From assembly GCA_030373325.1 (NCBI GenBank), contig JAUCZB010000002.1, positions 186,001 to 250,000 of the forward strand: a stretch of DNA of 64,000 nucleotides, given 5' to 3'. Below are positions 32,893 to 43,564 of this stretch, one piece after another (the stretch's first letter is position 1; every line of letters begins with the position of its first letter). Under the pieces are notes generated by a model. The model was not told the DNA's origin and ran no database searches. It saw only the letters and a list, made by a program, of their open reading frames with translations. The position numbers were made by a program, and so were the translations under genes. The DNA comes from Cyanobium sp. CZS25K. Its GTDB lineage: Bacteria; Cyanobacteriota; Cyanobacteriia; PCC-6307; Cyanobiaceae.

Positions 32893-35800
32893 TCAGGCGC
32901 TGAAGTACCTGGCCTGGCTGTGCAGGGCCACCAGGGCTGTGGTGCTCTGTTCGGGTTCCAGCTGATCGCTCTCGTCCATGGTCAGGCCGATGCGGTCGGT
33001 CCCCAGCCAGGCGAGCTGCTGGCGGGAGTCGGCCACATTGGGACAGGCGGGATAGCCGAAGGAGTAACGGCTGCCCCGGTAGCGCTGCGCCAGCACGTCC
33101 CGCAGGGCGGTGGGTTCCGCCCCGGCGAAGCCCATCTCCCGGCGGATCCGGGCATGGGTCCATTCGGCGAGCGCCTCGGCCATCTGCACCGCCAGCCCGT
33201 GGAAGTAGAGGTAGTCGCTGTAGCGGTCGGCCCGGAACAGTTCCTGGGCAAAGCGGGTGGCCCCTTCCCCCATGGTGACGGCCTGCATCGGCAGCACATC
33301 CGACGGGACCAGGGAACCATTGGATCCGGTCTCGAGGTCGCGATAGAAATCAGCGATGCAATAGCGGTTGCCACTGCGCTGGCGCGGCAGCGCGAAGCGC
33401 CCCAGTTCGCCGTCGCCTTCGGCGGGCGCTGCGCCGGCGGCCAGCCCGGCGGGATCGAAGACCACCAGGGCATTCCCCTGGCGTCCGCAGGGGAAGTAGC
33501 CATAGGCCACCCGGGGGGTGAGCAGCCCCTCCTGGCGGCAGCGGGCCAGCCAGTCCTGCAGCACCGGCTCCGCCTTCTCGGCCAGCATCGCCTCGTACTC
33601 CTCCCGGCTCTGCTGCTGGGTCTTGCGCAGTTGCCACTGGCCCGCAAACAGGGCGTTGCGGTCGAGGTAGGCGAAGACCTCATCGAGGTCGATGGCCGCT
33701 TCGCTGAGCACACAGGTGCCCCAGAAGGGGGGCGTGAGCGCCGGTTCGGCAGGCACCGCCTCGGAGCGTTCCTCACTCCCGGCGGCCACGGGCTCGGGTT
33801 TCGCCGCAAGCGCGGCATCACCGGCGGCGTCAGGGGATTCACCGGTGGTGTCCGTCGTGGGTGCAGCGGACTCGCCGAGCCCCAGGCCCTCGGGCGCACC
33901 ATCGAGGAAGCCCTGCAGGTCGTCCCAGCGTTCCGCCGCCTTGGCGTCCATCAGGGCATCCATGAAGCGCAGATCGGCGAAGGCATCGCGGCCGTAGATC
34001 ACCTGTCCCCGGTAGGCCGCTCGGCAGTCACCGTTGACGAACCGGGGGGTCAGGGCCGCACCGCCGAGGATCACGGGAACGGAGATGCCGACCTCATTGA
34101 AGGTTTCCAGATTGTCCTTCATGAAGGCGGTGGATTTCACCAGCAGGCCGCTCATGGCGATGCAGTCGGCCCCATGGAGTCGCTGCGCTTCAACGATGGC
34201 ATCAACGCTCTGCTTGATGCCCAGATTGATCACCTCGTAGCCATTGTTGGTGAGAATGATGTCCACCAGGTTCTTGCCAATGTCGTGCACGTCGCCCTTG
34301 ACGGTGGCGATCAGGAACTTGCCCTTGCTGCTGGATTCGCCTTCCTTGCGTTCCATGTGCGGCTCGAGAAAGGCCACTGCGGCTTTCATGGTTTCGGCGC
34401 TCTGCAGCACGAAGGGCAACTGCATCTGGCCGGAACCGAACAGCTCGCCCACCACCTTCATGCCGTCCAGCAGGAAGGTGTTGATGATCTTGAGCGGTGG
34501 ATGCACCACCAGTGCTTCCTGAAGAGCGGCCTCCAGGCCGATGCGTTCGCCGTCGATGATGTGCTGCTTCAGCCTCTCCTCGAGCGGCAGATCGGCCAGG
34601 GAAGGACCTGAAGCCCGTGCCTCCCTGGCGCTCACCCCCTCGAACTCGGTGGTGAGCAGGGTGAGGGGATCGTGGACGCAGATGCCGTCCTCGAAACGGC
34701 GCCGGTCGTGGATCAGATCGCGGCAGATCTGCTGATGCTCCTCGCTGATCTTCGCCAGGGGAAGGATCTTCGCCGGGCTGACGATGGCGGCATCCATCCC
34801 CACGGCACAGCAGTCGTGCAGGAAGACGGAATTGAGCACGATGCGGGCGGCCGGAGAGAGCCCGAAGCTGACGTTGCTGACCCCCAGCACGACATGCACA
34901 CCGGGCAGTTCGCTGCGGATCCTGCGGATCGCCTCGATCGTGGCGGCGGCGTTGGCCCGGTCCTCCTCAATGCCGGTGGAGATGGGCAGAGCCAGGGGAT
35001 CGTAGAAAATCTCGTGGGCTGGAATGCCGAACGCGACGGCGTCCCGGTAGGCCCTCTGGGCAATGGCGAACTTGCGCTCGGCGGTGCGGGCCATGCCCTC
35101 CTCGTCGATGGTGCCCACCACCACGCCCGCGCCGTAGTCACGGGCCAGTTCGAGCACCTTGAAGAAGCGCTCGTCGCCGTCCTCGTAGTTGGTGGAGTTG
35201 AGAATGCACTTGCCGCCGGCTACCTTGAGACCGGCCTCCATCTTCTGCCACTCGGTGGAATCGAGCATCAGCGGCAGGTTGACGTTGGTGACCAGTCGGC
35301 TCACCAGGTCGTGCATGTCCTTCACCCCATCCCGCCCCACATAGTCCACGTTCACGTCCAGCACGTGGGCGTTCTCCTTCACCTGGCCCCGGGCCACCGC
35401 CACCAGGCCGTCCCAGTCCTCGACGTTCAGCAGCTCCCGCACCTTCTTCGATCCGCTGGCATTGAGCCGCTCGCCGATGATCAGGAAGGAGTTGTCCTGG
35501 AAGTAGGGCGTGACGCCATAAATCGAGGCCACCGCCGGTTCGTAATGAAACTGGGGACGCTCCTGGCGCTCCTGGGGCTGCCGCACCTCCCGTGGGGCGG
35601 GATGCAGCTCGGCGGCGAGTTCCGCCAGCGCTCCGATGTGGGCCGGGGTGGTGCCGCAGCAGCCACCGATCACCTGGACGCCGAGATCCTCGACGAAGTG
35701 CATCAGCTGCATCTTCATCTCCGTGGGGGTGAGCCGGTAGTGGGCCACCCCGCCGATGTTCTCCGGCAGTCCCGCATTGGGAATGCAGCTCACCACGAAG

Positions 35801-36573
35801 GGACTGTGCTGGCTCAGGTAGCGCACGTGCTCCTTCATCTGCTCGGGGCCCGTGGCGCAGTTCAGGCCGAGCACGTCGATCGGGAACGGCTCCAGGATCG
35901 TCACCACCGCGGCGATGTCGGAGCCGACCAGCATGGTGCCGGTGGTTTCCATCGTCACCGAAACCATCAGCGGTCGCCGCTCCCCGGCGGCGGCGAAGGC
36001 CTCTTCGATCCCCTGCAGGGCCGCCTTGATCTGCAGCACGTCCTGGCAGGTCTCGACGATGAACAGATCGACGTCACCGGCGATCAGGCCCGCGGCCTGC
36101 TCCCGGAACGAGGCCTTCATCGTGTCGAAGTCGATGTGCCCGAGGGTGGGGAGCTTGGTGGTGGGTCCCATGGAGCCCGCCACGAAGCGGGGTTTGGCCG
36201 GGGTGCTGTAGGCGGCGGCCATCTCCCGGGCCAGTTCAGCCGCCCTGCGGTTGATGGCGAAGGCCTGGTCTTCGAGTCCGTATTCGGCCAGGACAATCGA
36301 GGCGGCCCCGAAGGTGTCCGTTTCGATCACATCGCAACCCGCCTCCAGAAACTGGCGATGGACCGCCTGCACCGCATCGGGCCGGGTGAAGACGAGGTTC
36401 TCGTTGCAGCCCTCGAGGGCCGCACCGCCGAAATCCTCCGCCGTCAGGTCCATCTCCTGCAGGGAGGTGCCGGTGGCGCCGTCGAAGACCAGCACGGGAC
36501 GCCCCGGACCGTGCAGCCAGTCGAGGAAGCCGATGCGGTCGGTGGGGCGATGGATGGCGGCGGAGACAACCAT
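32893..36573 (-). CDS. metH: Cobalamin-dependent methionine synthase
   Basis: This 1226-residue MetH transfers methyl from methyltetrahydrofolate via B12 to homocysteine. In order it has an Hcy-binding domain ([12 protein letters not shown]; zinc cysteines in GGCCGTT with an upstream Cys in LNCATGP) and a pterin-binding domain. The B12-binding module has [12 protein letters not shown], the DxHxxG lower-ligand motif. The AdoMet-binding activation domain carries [20 protein letters not shown] roughly 60-residue Ala/Pro/Glu-rich linker sits between the last two domains (about residues 890-950). The ilvE stop and metH start share an A (TGATG). Confidence 0.97.
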   Translation of the reverse strand: MVVSAAIHRPTDRIGFLDWLHGPGRPVLVFDGATGTSLQEMDLTAEDFGGAALEGCNENLVFTRPDAVQAVHRQFLEAGCDVIETDTFGAASIVLAEYGLEDQAFAINRRAAELAREMAAAYSTPAKPRFVAGSMGPTTKLPTLGHIDFDTMKASFREQAAGLIAGDVDLFIVETCQDVLQIKAALQGIEEAFAAAGERRPLMVSVTMETTGTMLVGSDIAAVVTILEPFPIDVLGLNCATGPEQMKEHVRYLSQHSPFVVSCIPNAGLPENIGGVAHYRLTPTEMKMQLMHFVEDLGVQVIGGCCGTTPAHIGALAELAAELHPAPREVRQPQERQERPQFHYEPAVASIYGVTPYFQDNSFLIIGERLNASGSKKVRELLNVEDWDGLVAVARGQVKENAHVLDVNVDYVGRDGVKDMHDLVSRLVTNVNLPLMLDSTEWQKMEAGLKVAGGKCILNSTNYEDGDERFFKVLELARDYGAGVVVGTIDEEGMARTAERKFAIAQRAYRDAVAFGIPAHEIFYDPLALPISTGIEEDRANAAATIEAIRRIRSELPGVHVVLGVSNVSFGLSPAARIVLNSVFLHDCCAVGMDAAIVSPAKILPLAKISEEHQQICRDLIHDRRRFEDGICVHDPLTLLTTEFEGVSAREARASGPSLADLPLEERLKQHIIDGERIGLEAALQEALVVHPPLKIINTFLLDGMKVVGELFGSGQMQLPFVLQSAETMKAAVAFLEPHMERKEGESSSKGKFLIATVKGDVHDIGKNLVDIILTNNGYEVINLGIKQSVDAIVEAQRLHGADCIAMSGLLVKSTAFMKDNLETFNEVGISVPVILGGAALTPRFVNGDCRAAYRGQVIYGRDAFADLRFMDALMDAKAAERWDDLQGFLDGAPEGLGLGESAAPTTDTTGESPDAAGDAALAAKPEPVAAGSEERSEAVPAEPALTPPFWGTCVLSEAAIDLDEVFAYLDRNALFAGQWQLRKTQQQSREEYEAMLAEKAEPVLQDWLARCRQEGLLTPRVAYGYFPCGRQGNALVVFDPAGLAAGAAPAEGDGELGRFALPRQRSGNRYCIADFYRDLETGSNGSLVPSDVLPMQAVTMGEGATRFAQELFRADRYSDYLYFHGLAVQMAEALAEWTHARIRREMGFAGAEPTALRDVLAQRYRGSRYSFGYPACPNVADSRQQLAWLGTDRIGLTMDESDQLEPEQSTTALVALHSQARYFSA

Positions 36574-37490
36574 CAGGCGTCGAGGCGGATGCGGGTGACC
36601 CAGTGGTCATAGGAAGGATCCCGGCCCTCCGTGATCGCCGTCAGGCGCTCGCGCAGCCGCTCCATCACGGGCCGATGGCTGGAGAGCTCGGTGGATTCGA
36701 TGCGGCGCACCGGTGTGACCCTGGCGGCGGTGCCGCTGAGGAAGACCTCGTCGGCGATCATCAGCTCCGTCTTGTCGACCGGACGCTCGAGCACGGGGAT
36801 GTCCATGGCACGGGCCAGTTCCATGATGCTGGCCCGCGTGATGCCTTCCAGGATGTCCTGGTCGACGCCCGGCGTGATCAGGACGCCGTCCCGGACGATG
36901 AACAGATTCATGCCGCTGGCCTCGCTCACCTTGCCGCGGCTGTTCAGCAGCAGGGCCTCGTCGAAACCGCTCTTGACCGCTTCGGTCTTGGCCAGGGAAC
37001 TGGTGATGTATGCGCCGCTGATCTTGCCCCGCAGGGGCAGGGAGCGGTCCTCCTGGCGGCACCAGCTGCTGATCCGGCAGCTCACCCCCTCGGGGGAGAG
37101 ATAGTCCCCCATCTCAATGCCGTAAATGAGGAAGTCGGTCTGGATGTTGTGCAGCCGTGGGGCGATGCCGAGATCGCTGGTGTAGACGAACGGCCGCAGG
37201 TAGACCGGACAGGTGGGCCTGTTCGACAGCAGAAACGCGTGGATGGCGTTGTGGATCGTCTCCTCCGCCAGCTCGGTCAGCAGCAGCCGGGCGCTCTGGC
37301 TGAGCCGGCGGGCATGGCGATCGGCCCGGAACAGCAGTATCTCGTTGGGATCGGCGGGATTGGGCAGGGCCCGCATGCCACCGAAGGCGCCCGTTCCGTA
37401 GTGCAACGCATGGGTGGCCACCGACAGGGTGGCCTCGGCGAAGGGGACGCATTGTCCGCCGAACCAGGCATAGGGCAGGAACTGGTGCAT
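36573..37490 (-). CDS. ilvE: Branched-chain amino acid aminotransferase
   Basis: This 305-residue class IV aminotransferase makes leucine, isoleucine and valine from their keto acids with glutamate. [12 protein letters not shown] and [14 protein letters not shown] are early family marks. The PLP lysine is in [13 protein letters not shown], and [13 protein letters not shown] and [11 protein letters not shown] follow. It is the first gene of a two-gene run with metH, with which it shares the TGATG junction, so they are probably cotranscribed. Only 53 bp separates it from the divergent cobN start. Confidence 0.95.
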   Translation of the reverse strand: MHQFLPYAWFGGQCVPFAEATLSVATHALHYGTGAFGGMRALPNPADPNEILLFRADRHARRLSQSARLLLTELAEETIHNAIHAFLLSNRPTCPVYLRPFVYTSDLGIAPRLHNIQTDFLIYGIEMGDYLSPEGVSCRISSWCRQEDRSLPLRGKISGAYITSSLAKTEAVKSGFDEALLLNSRGKVSEASGMNLFIVRDGVLITPGVDQDILEGITRASIMELARAMDIPVLERPVDKTELMIADEVFLSGTAARVTPVRRIESTELSSHRPVMERLRERLTAITEGRDPSYDHWVTRIRLDA

Positions 37491-37543
37491 GGAAGGCGGT
37501 GGCGACGATGCGATCTTCTCATCGCGTTCGGCAGGATGGGGTG

Positions 37544-40500
37544 ATGCATCGACTCGCGTCCATCCCCGGGGCCAGGACGGAGGACGACGGGGCGCTCTTC
37601 GTGGAGCAGCCGCCGGCGCCGGTGGTGCTGCTCAGCAGCGCCGACACCGATCTGCTGGCGGTGGCGCAGCTGCTCGAGGCCGAACCGGAGCTGCTGCCTG
37701 GGGAGCTTCGGGCCCTCAACCTCGCGGCCCTGCAGCACCCGGCGGTGATCGACCACTACGTGGCCACCAGCCTCGCCAGCACCCGGCTGGTGGTGGTGCG
37801 GCTGCTGGGGGGGCGCGGCCACTGGAGCTACGGGCTGGAGTGTCTGCGCCACTGGGCCGCCAGTGCTGAGGGCCGCCAGCTGCTGGTGCTGGCCGGCACC
37901 GCCGACGAGGAGGAGGCCCTGGCCTGCCTCGGCAACCTCGATGGCCCCCTGGCGACAGGTTGCGCGGCCTGCCTGCGGGAGGGGGGGGGCGCCAACCTGC
38001 GCCTGTTCCTGCAGACCGTGGCCGCCGTGCTGGAGGGGGGGCAACCCGAGCCGCCCCGGCCCACCCCCGCCGCCGATCCCCTGCCCCATGACTGGCGCGA
38101 GGAGCCGGGCAACCGGGTGGGGGTGATCCTCTACCGGGCCCTGTGGCAGGCGGGGGATCTGGGGCTGATGGAGGCGCTGCTGGAGACCCTGCGCCAGCGG
38201 GGCCTCTCACCCCGGGCCCTGTGGGTGAGCAGCCTGCGGGATGGAGCCGTGCAGCAGGGGGTGGCCGATCTGCTGGGGCGGGAGCGGGTGGAGGCGGTGC
38301 TGTGCGGGACGGGCTTCGCTTCGGTGTCGTTCGAGCAGGCGGGCCTGGGGGCGCCCCTGTGGGAGAGGCTGGGGGTGCCGGTGCTGCAGGTGCTGTGCAG
38401 CGGCCGCAGCCGGGAGACCTGGCGCGACAGCAGCATCGGCCTGGCGCCCCTCGACCTCAGCCTCCAGGTGGCCCTGCCGGAACTCGACGGGCGCCTCACC
38501 ACCCGGGTGGGGGCGTTCAAGGAACGGAGCTCCACCAGCGACGCCCTGGCCACGGCCCTGTACCGCTACGAACCCGACAGGGAACGGCTCGCATGGATCA
38601 CCCGGCTCACCGACGCCTGGATCACCCTGCGGCGAACGCCGGCCGCCGAACGCCGGGTGGTGCTGGTGCTGGCCAACTACCCCAACCGCAACAGCCGCCT
38701 GGCCAATGGCGTCGGCCTGGACACCCCGGCCAGCGCGGCCCTGATGCTCGGCTGGCTGGCGGAGGCCGGCTACGACCTGGGCGACCCCACCGCTCTGCCC
38801 GCCGATGGCGATGCCCTCATCCATCGGCTCCTGGAGGGCCGCAGCAACGACCCGGAGAGCGGCCATCGGCCGCCCCTGGCCCACCTGCCCCTGGCGACCT
38901 ACCAGGCCTGGTACGGCGCCCTGCCCCTGGAGGGTCGACGGTGCCTGGAGGCGGTCTGGGGGCCGCCCGAAACGGACGCGGCTCTGGAGCAGGCCGTGCT
39001 GGCGGAGGGCCGCATGGGCCCGGCTTTCCCGGTGCGTGGGCTGGGCTTCGGCCGGGTGTTGCTGCTGATCCAACCCGAACGCGGCTACGACCGGGATCCG
39101 AGCCTGAGCTATCACAGCCCCGATCTGCCCCCCACCCACGCCTACCTGGCCCAGTACCTGTGGCTGCGCCAGAGCTTCGGCGCCCAGGTGGTGGTGCATG
39201 TGGGCAAGCACGGCAATCTCGAGTGGCTGCCGGGCAAGGGGCTGGGGCTGTCGCAGGACTGCTTCCCCGAATGGGCCCTGGGGCCCCTGCCGCACCTCTA
39301 CCCCTTCATCGTCAACGACCCGGGGGAGGGCAGCCAGGCCAAGCGACGGGCCCAGGCGGTGATCCTCGACCACCTGACCCCACCCCTGGGCCGGGCGGGC
39401 CTGCACGGCGACCTGCAGGGCCTCGAAGCGCTGCTGGATGAGTACTGGGAAGCCAGGCAACTGGGCAGTGCCCGGGCCCCCCTGCTGCAGCAGCGGCTGA
39501 CCACCCTGCTGGAGGAACTGCAGCTGCCCGCCACGGCCCAGCCGGACCCCGAAGCGCGGCTGGAGGCGGCCGACGGCTACCTGTGCGAACTCAAGGAAGC
39601 CCAGATCCGGCTCGGGCTCCACACCTTCGGCACCCTGCCGGAGCCGGCCAAGCTGGCCGAACTGCTGCTGTGTCTGGCCCGGCCACCCCAGGCGGGGGTG
39701 CCCGGGCTCACCCAGGCCCTCGCCCTCGATCTGGGCCTGGAGCTCGACCCCTGGGCCGATCCGGAGGAGGCCCCCCTCTCCGACGCCGACCGCGGCCGCC
39801 TCACCGCCCTCGGAGGGAGCGGCCCCCTGCTGCGCCATGCCGGCGACGGGGTGACCCTGCTGGAGGACCGCGCCCTGGCCCTGGTGGAGGCGCAGCTGGC
39901 CGGAACCACCGGGGCGGCGGCGGCGTCGCCGGGGGCGCCCGTGACGGCGGGGGCCGCCACCGAACGGGTCCTGGAACATCTGCGCCGGGCCCTGCTGCCG
40001 CCCCTGCTGGCCTGCGGCGAGGCGGAGCGGCAGTCCCTGCTCACCGGCCTGGCCGGCGGCCGCATCGCCGCCGGGCCTTCGGGGGCGCCCACCCGCGGGC
40101 GGCCGGACCTGCTGCCGACGGGGCGCAACTTCTACAGCGTCGACCTGCGCGGCCTGCCGACGGAGGCCGCCTGGGACCTGGGCCGGCGAAGCGCCGAACT
40201 CCTGCTGCAGCTTCATCTCCAGGAGGAGGGCGACGACCTGCGCACCCTGGCCCTGTCGGTGTGGGGGACCGCCACGATGCGCAACGGTGGCGAGGACATC
40301 GGCCAGGCCCTGGCCCTGATGGGGGTCAGGCCGGTGTGGGACGGTCCCACCCGCCGGCTTGTGGATGTGGAGGTGATCCCCTTGCGCCTGCTCGGGCGAC
40401 CCCGGGTGGACGTGACCCTGCGCATCTCCGGTCTGTTCCGCGATGCCTTCCCCCAGCTGGTGGGCTGGTTCAACCGGGCCACCCGGCTGGTGGCCGGCCT

Positions 40501-41305
40501 CGAGGAGGACCCCCACGACAACCCCCTGGCGGCGTCGGCCCGGCTGGAGGGCCACGGGGGGCGGATCTACGGCTCGGCCCCCGGGGCCTACGGGGCCGGG
40601 TTGCAGGGGCTGATCGACAGCGGCCACTGGGAGGAGAGGGGCGATCTGGGCGAGGCCTTCCTCAACTGGAGTGCCTGGCGCTACGACGGGGATCCCACCG
40701 ACCCCGGCAGCGGCGGCGCGATCGCTGCCACGGCGGATCGGGGCGGGCTGGAGCGACGGCTGGCCCAGGTGCAGGTGGTGCTGCACAACCAGGACAACCG
40801 GGAGCACGACCTGCTGGACTCCGACGACTACTACCAGTTCCAGGGGGGCCTCAGTGCCGCCGCGGAGAAGCTCCAGGGGCGTGCCCCCACCCTCTGGTTC
40901 GGAGACCATTCCCGCAGCCAGCGTCCCCGGCTGCACCGGCTCGAGCGGGAATTCGACAAGGTGCTCCGCTCCCGCCTGCTCAATCCCCGCTGGATCGAGG
41001 CCATGCAGGGCCATGGCTACAAGGGCGGCTTCGAGATGGCCGCCAGCCTCGACTATCTGTTCGCCTACGACGCCAGCACCGGTCGCGTACCCGACTGGGG
41101 CTACGGCGCCATCAGCGCGGCCTGGCTGGAGGATGCGGCGGTGCGGGAGTTTCTGGGGCGTTCGAACCCCTGGGCCCTGCGGGACATGGCCGAGCGGCTG
41201 CTCGAAGCCCACCACCGGGGGCTGTGGGAGGGAGCCGATCCGCAGCGGCTGGCGCGTCTGAAGGAGCTGGTGCTGGAGAGCGAGAGCCTGGTGGAGCAGC
41301 GCTGA
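37544..41305 (+). CDS. cobN: Cobaltochelatase subunit CobN
   Basis: This protein is about 1253 residues from ATG 37544. It is homologous to the large chelatase subunit that inserts cobalt into hydrogenobyrinate a,c-diamide, and it is related to ChlH. Recognisable segments are VHVGKHGNLEWLPGKG, YPFIVNDPGEGSQAKRR, LSVWGTATMRNGGEDIGQAL and VEVIPLRLLGRPRVDVTLR. The late part has DLLDSDDYYQFQGGLSAA. Cyanobacterial CobN is thought to share ChlD/ChlI-type partners because CobS/CobT are absent. Those partner genes are not in the window. Confidence 0.95.
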   Translation: MHRLASIPGARTEDDGALFVEQPPAPVVLLSSADTDLLAVAQLLEAEPELLPGELRALNLAALQHPAVIDHYVATSLASTRLVVVRLLGGRGHWSYGLECLRHWAASAEGRQLLVLAGTADEEEALACLGNLDGPLATGCAACLREGGGANLRLFLQTVAAVLEGGQPEPPRPTPAADPLPHDWREEPGNRVGVILYRALWQAGDLGLMEALLETLRQRGLSPRALWVSSLRDGAVQQGVADLLGRERVEAVLCGTGFASVSFEQAGLGAPLWERLGVPVLQVLCSGRSRETWRDSSIGLAPLDLSLQVALPELDGRLTTRVGAFKERSSTSDALATALYRYEPDRERLAWITRLTDAWITLRRTPAAERRVVLVLANYPNRNSRLANGVGLDTPASAALMLGWLAEAGYDLGDPTALPADGDALIHRLLEGRSNDPESGHRPPLAHLPLATYQAWYGALPLEGRRCLEAVWGPPETDAALEQAVLAEGRMGPAFPVRGLGFGRVLLLIQPERGYDRDPSLSYHSPDLPPTHAYLAQYLWLRQSFGAQVVVHVGKHGNLEWLPGKGLGLSQDCFPEWALGPLPHLYPFIVNDPGEGSQAKRRAQAVILDHLTPPLGRAGLHGDLQGLEALLDEYWEARQLGSARAPLLQQRLTTLLEELQLPATAQPDPEARLEAADGYLCELKEAQIRLGLHTFGTLPEPAKLAELLLCLARPPQAGVPGLTQALALDLGLELDPWADPEEAPLSDADRGRLTALGGSGPLLRHAGDGVTLLEDRALALVEAQLAGTTGAAAASPGAPVTAGAATERVLEHLRRALLPPLLACGEAERQSLLTGLAGGRIAAGPSGAPTRGRPDLLPTGRNFYSVDLRGLPTEAAWDLGRRSAELLLQLHLQEEGDDLRTLALSVWGTATMRNGGEDIGQALALMGVRPVWDGPTRRLVDVEVIPLRLLGRPRVDVTLRISGLFRDAFPQLVGWFNRATRLVAGLEEDPHDNPLAASARLEGHGGRIYGSAPGAYGAGLQGLIDSGHWEERGDLGEAFLNWSAWRYDGDPTDPGSGGAIAATADRGGLERRLAQVQVVLHNQDNREHDLLDSDDYYQFQGGLSAAAEKLQGRAPTLWFGDHSRSQRPRLHRLEREFDKVLRSRLLNPRWIEAMQGHGYKGGFEMAASLDYLFAYDASTGRVPDWGYGAISAAWLEDAAVREFLGRSNPWALRDMAERLLEAHHRGLWEGADPQRLARLKELVLESESLVEQR

Positions 41306-41329
41306 ACCGGACTCTCGCCCCTGCGGGGA

Positions 41330-41866
41330 TCAGAGTTCCAGATCCCTCACCATCGAACGGAAGGGGTCGGTGGTGCCGGGCTTGGCCGGCTGCTGGGTGA
41401 TCTGTGGTTGGGTCTGGGCCTCGGTCTCCTTCTGCTGTTTCGCAGCCGCTGGTCCCCCCGGCACGTTGGTGCCGGTGACGGCGGCCCCTTTCATGCGCTG
41501 ACCCAGCTCGGCGGCGCTCATCTGCTGGGCGAAGGTCTTCTTGACGGGCTTGGGGATGCCGCCGGTGAGGTTCACCGAGCTCTTCTCGGAGGGCTGAACG
41601 CCCGCCAGGCCAGGGGTCATCTTTTCGACCCGGGCTTCCATGGAAGCCACCTCGGCCACCATCTCCTTATCGCCGGGGCTGTCGGCGTTGCCGGGGAAGG
41701 TGTGGCGGATCGTGTTCGAGCGCTTCATGAACTTGACATCCCCCAGGCTGGTGGAGGCCTCGGGATCGAGGAAGAAGGTCTCGGGTTTGGGTTTGGCCTT
41801 GGCGGCGGCCTCCGGCTTGCTCACCGAGGCGGCACGGGAACCGAACAGACGATCGAACAGGCCCAT
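41330..41866 (-). CDS. Conserved cyanobacterial protein with long disordered region
   Basis: This protein is about 178 residues from ATG 41866 (MGLFDRLFGSRAASVSKPEAA). A longer frame exists, but its upstream part is unlike coding sequence and overlaps the PHP gene. An amphipathic N-terminal helix (GLFDRLFG) could dock on membranes. The middle has a conserved-looking TFFLDPEASTSLGDVKFMKR, and the C-terminal half is Gln/Thr/Pro-rich and likely disordered. No function is known. Confidence 0.7.
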   Translation of the reverse strand: MGLFDRLFGSRAASVSKPEAAAKAKPKPETFFLDPEASTSLGDVKFMKRSNTIRHTFPGNADSPGDKEMVAEVASMEARVEKMTPGLAGVQPSEKSSVNLTGGIPKPVKKTFAQQMSAAELGQRMKGAAVTGTNVPGGPAAAKQQKETEAQTQPQITQQPAKPGTTDPFRSMVRDLEL

Positions 41867-41895
41867 CGACGCATGCAGAAACGTGTCAGCAAACC

Positions 41896-42564
41896 CTAGC
41901 GGCCGCGGAGCACCAGCCCATGGGTATCCGTACCACAACTCATCAGAAGACCCCTTCGGGACAGATCCGCCGCGATCGCCTCGCACACCAGTTCGGTGGG
42001 TTGCCAGCGGGGTTGCATGGCGTAGTCGTACCAGACCTCTGCCCCGTCGAAGCCCAGATCCGCCGCTGCCGCGATCAGGCGCTGGTGGGGCAGGCGGTAG
42101 CGGGCTGGGTGGGCCAGCAGCGCCAGACCTTCGGCGGCCCGGATCGCCGCCACCACCGCCTTGGCCTGAAGGGCGGGGCCCACCACGGAGGTTCCCTGCA
42201 GGTAGGGATGGAGGGAGGGGTGCTCCTCGGCGAAACCCAGCCCCAGCACATGCACCAGACATCCTTCCAGCAGGCAACTGATCTCCACGCCGCGCCAGAG
42301 GGTGGGCGTTGTCGCACCGCGCTGGCGATGGCTGGTGAAGGCGGCGTCGATCGCCCCATGGGCGGCGAGGGCGTGGTGATCGGTCACCGCCAGGTGCTCC
42401 AGGCCGATGGCCACGGCCTCAGCAGCCAGCGCTTCCGGGTGGAGACTGCCGTCGCTGCAGATGGTGTGGCAGTGGAAGTTGAGTCGGCTCGGGCAGCTGT
42501 CGGCCTGCACCTGCCGCAGCACCGCCGTCAGGGGATGGGCGAGAGCTTCAGGCCGGAGCACCAC
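41896..42564 (-). CDS. PHP-domain phosphoesterase
   Basis: This protein is about 222 residues. GTG 42564 is chosen because AGGAG precedes it and it gives a natural 17 bp overlap with hemJ. The four PHP metal motifs are visible: NFHCHTICSDGS, VTDHHALAAHGAI, LLAHPARYR and SCGTDTHG. PHP proteins are metal-dependent phosphatases or nucleases; this small single-domain form resembles nucleoside or pyrophosphate phosphoesterases. It is downstream of hemJ in the same direction. Confidence 0.85.
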   Translation of the reverse strand: MVLRPEALAHPLTAVLRQVQADSCPSRLNFHCHTICSDGSLHPEALAAEAVAIGLEHLAVTDHHALAAHGAIDAAFTSHRQRGATTPTLWRGVEISCLLEGCLVHVLGLGFAEEHPSLHPYLQGTSVVGPALQAKAVVAAIRAAEGLALLAHPARYRLPHQRLIAAAADLGFDGAEVWYDYAMQPRWQPTELVCEAIAADLSRRGLLMSCGTDTHGLVLRGR

Positions 42565-43165
42565 CGCTCTCCTGCTGGGCCAGCCGTTCGCTGCGCAAGC
42601 GCCGCCAGCGGGCATAAAACTGAATCGAGGCCGCCATGAACACCACCAGAGCCACCAGGAACCAGGTGGCGGCACCGGTGGGGAACCGGTTCTTGAACAC
42701 CACCAGCATCACCACCAGCACCAGCAGCAAGGTAGGCAGTTCGTTGAGGGCCCTCAGCTGGCGGCCGCTCCAGTGGCACTCACCGCGCTGCAGCTGGCCC
42801 ATCAGCCGATAGCAGAACCAGTGATAGGCAAGCAGACCGGCCACGAAGCCCAGCTTGGCGTGCATCCAGGCCTGTTTCAGCCAGATTGGCTCCACCAGCA
42901 GCAGACCCACGGCCATGGCTACGGCCACCGCCATGCCAGGGGTGGTGATGATGTTGGCCAGGCGCCGCTCCATCAGGCCGTACTGGTCCTCGAAGGCCTG
43001 CCTCAGGGGGGGATCCAGCTCGGCCGCCTCCCTGTGGTATATGAACAGCCGCACCAGATAGAACAACCCGGCGAACCAGACCACCACCCCGACGATGTGG
43101 AGGGTCTTGAACCAGAGGTAGGCCTCGGGGGGCCAGGTCACGGCCAGGGGCAGCGGCAGCGTCAT
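42548..43165 (-). CDS. hemJ: Protoporphyrinogen oxidase HemJ
   Basis: This 205-residue membrane protein has four hydrophobic segments (LWFKTLHIVGVVVWFAGLFY, MAVAVAMAVGLLLV, LPTLLLVLVVMLVVF and WFLVALVVFMAASIQF). The family histidine is in FKTLHIVGV and conserved residues are in MHAKLGFVAGLLAYHWF. HemJ oxidises protoporphyrinogen IX in haem and chlorophyll synthesis in bacteria lacking HemG/HemY. The C-terminus (QQESGGAPA) lies over the PHP start, implying coupling. Confidence 0.93.
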   Translation of the reverse strand: MTLPLPLAVTWPPEAYLWFKTLHIVGVVVWFAGLFYLVRLFIYHREAAELDPPLRQAFEDQYGLMERRLANIITTPGMAVAVAMAVGLLLVEPIWLKQAWMHAKLGFVAGLLAYHWFCYRLMGQLQRGECHWSGRQLRALNELPTLLLVLVVMLVVFKNRFPTGAATWFLVALVVFMAASIQFYARWRRLRSERLAQQESGGAPA

Positions 43166-43231
43166 GTCAGGGCCCGGGGGAGCACGATCGGCGTCGGATA
43201 GTCAAGTTAGACGGCATCGGGTGGGCCCGGT

Positions 43232-43564
43232 TCAGCCTTCCCCCAAAAGACGGCAGACACGACGGGCCACAGCGGCGGCGTAGCCCCGCTCCACAGGACC
43301 GACCCTTGGGCTGATGACGCCATCGCGGCAATCCACCACGATCCGCTCACGGTGGCGGTCCTGGTCGCTCACCCGCAGCTTCAGTTGCCATGGGTGGTTG
43401 GCACTGCGGCTGAATTCGTCGCCGCAGACCGGGCCGACGCAGAGGCCCGGTGCCGCCCAGGCCCCCCGGGGAAACCACAGGAGCAGCAGCAGGGCCAGTA
43501 GCCATCCAGCCCAAAGCCCAACCGAACACCCAAGCACTGAAGACAGCCTTAAGCCTGACGTCAT
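43232..43564 (-). CDS. Small secreted hypothetical protein
   Basis: This 110-residue protein has a signal peptide ([21 protein letters not shown]). The mature region contains paired cysteines ([11 protein letters not shown] and VDCRDGV) and ends [10 protein letters not shown]. The start codon overlaps the uvrC stop (ATGA), so the two are likely cotranscribed. Family not recognised. Confidence 0.65.
   Translation of the reverse strand: MTSGLRLSSVLGCSVGLWAGWLLALLLLLWFPRGAWAAPGLCVGPVCGDEFSRSANHPWQLKLRVSDQDRHRERIVVDCRDGVISPRVGPVERGYAAAVARRVCRLLGEG

Noticed and set aside
37491..37543. Cobalamin riboswitch between ilvE and cobN
   Set aside because: Only 53 bp separates the divergent starts, too short for the roughly 200-nt element.
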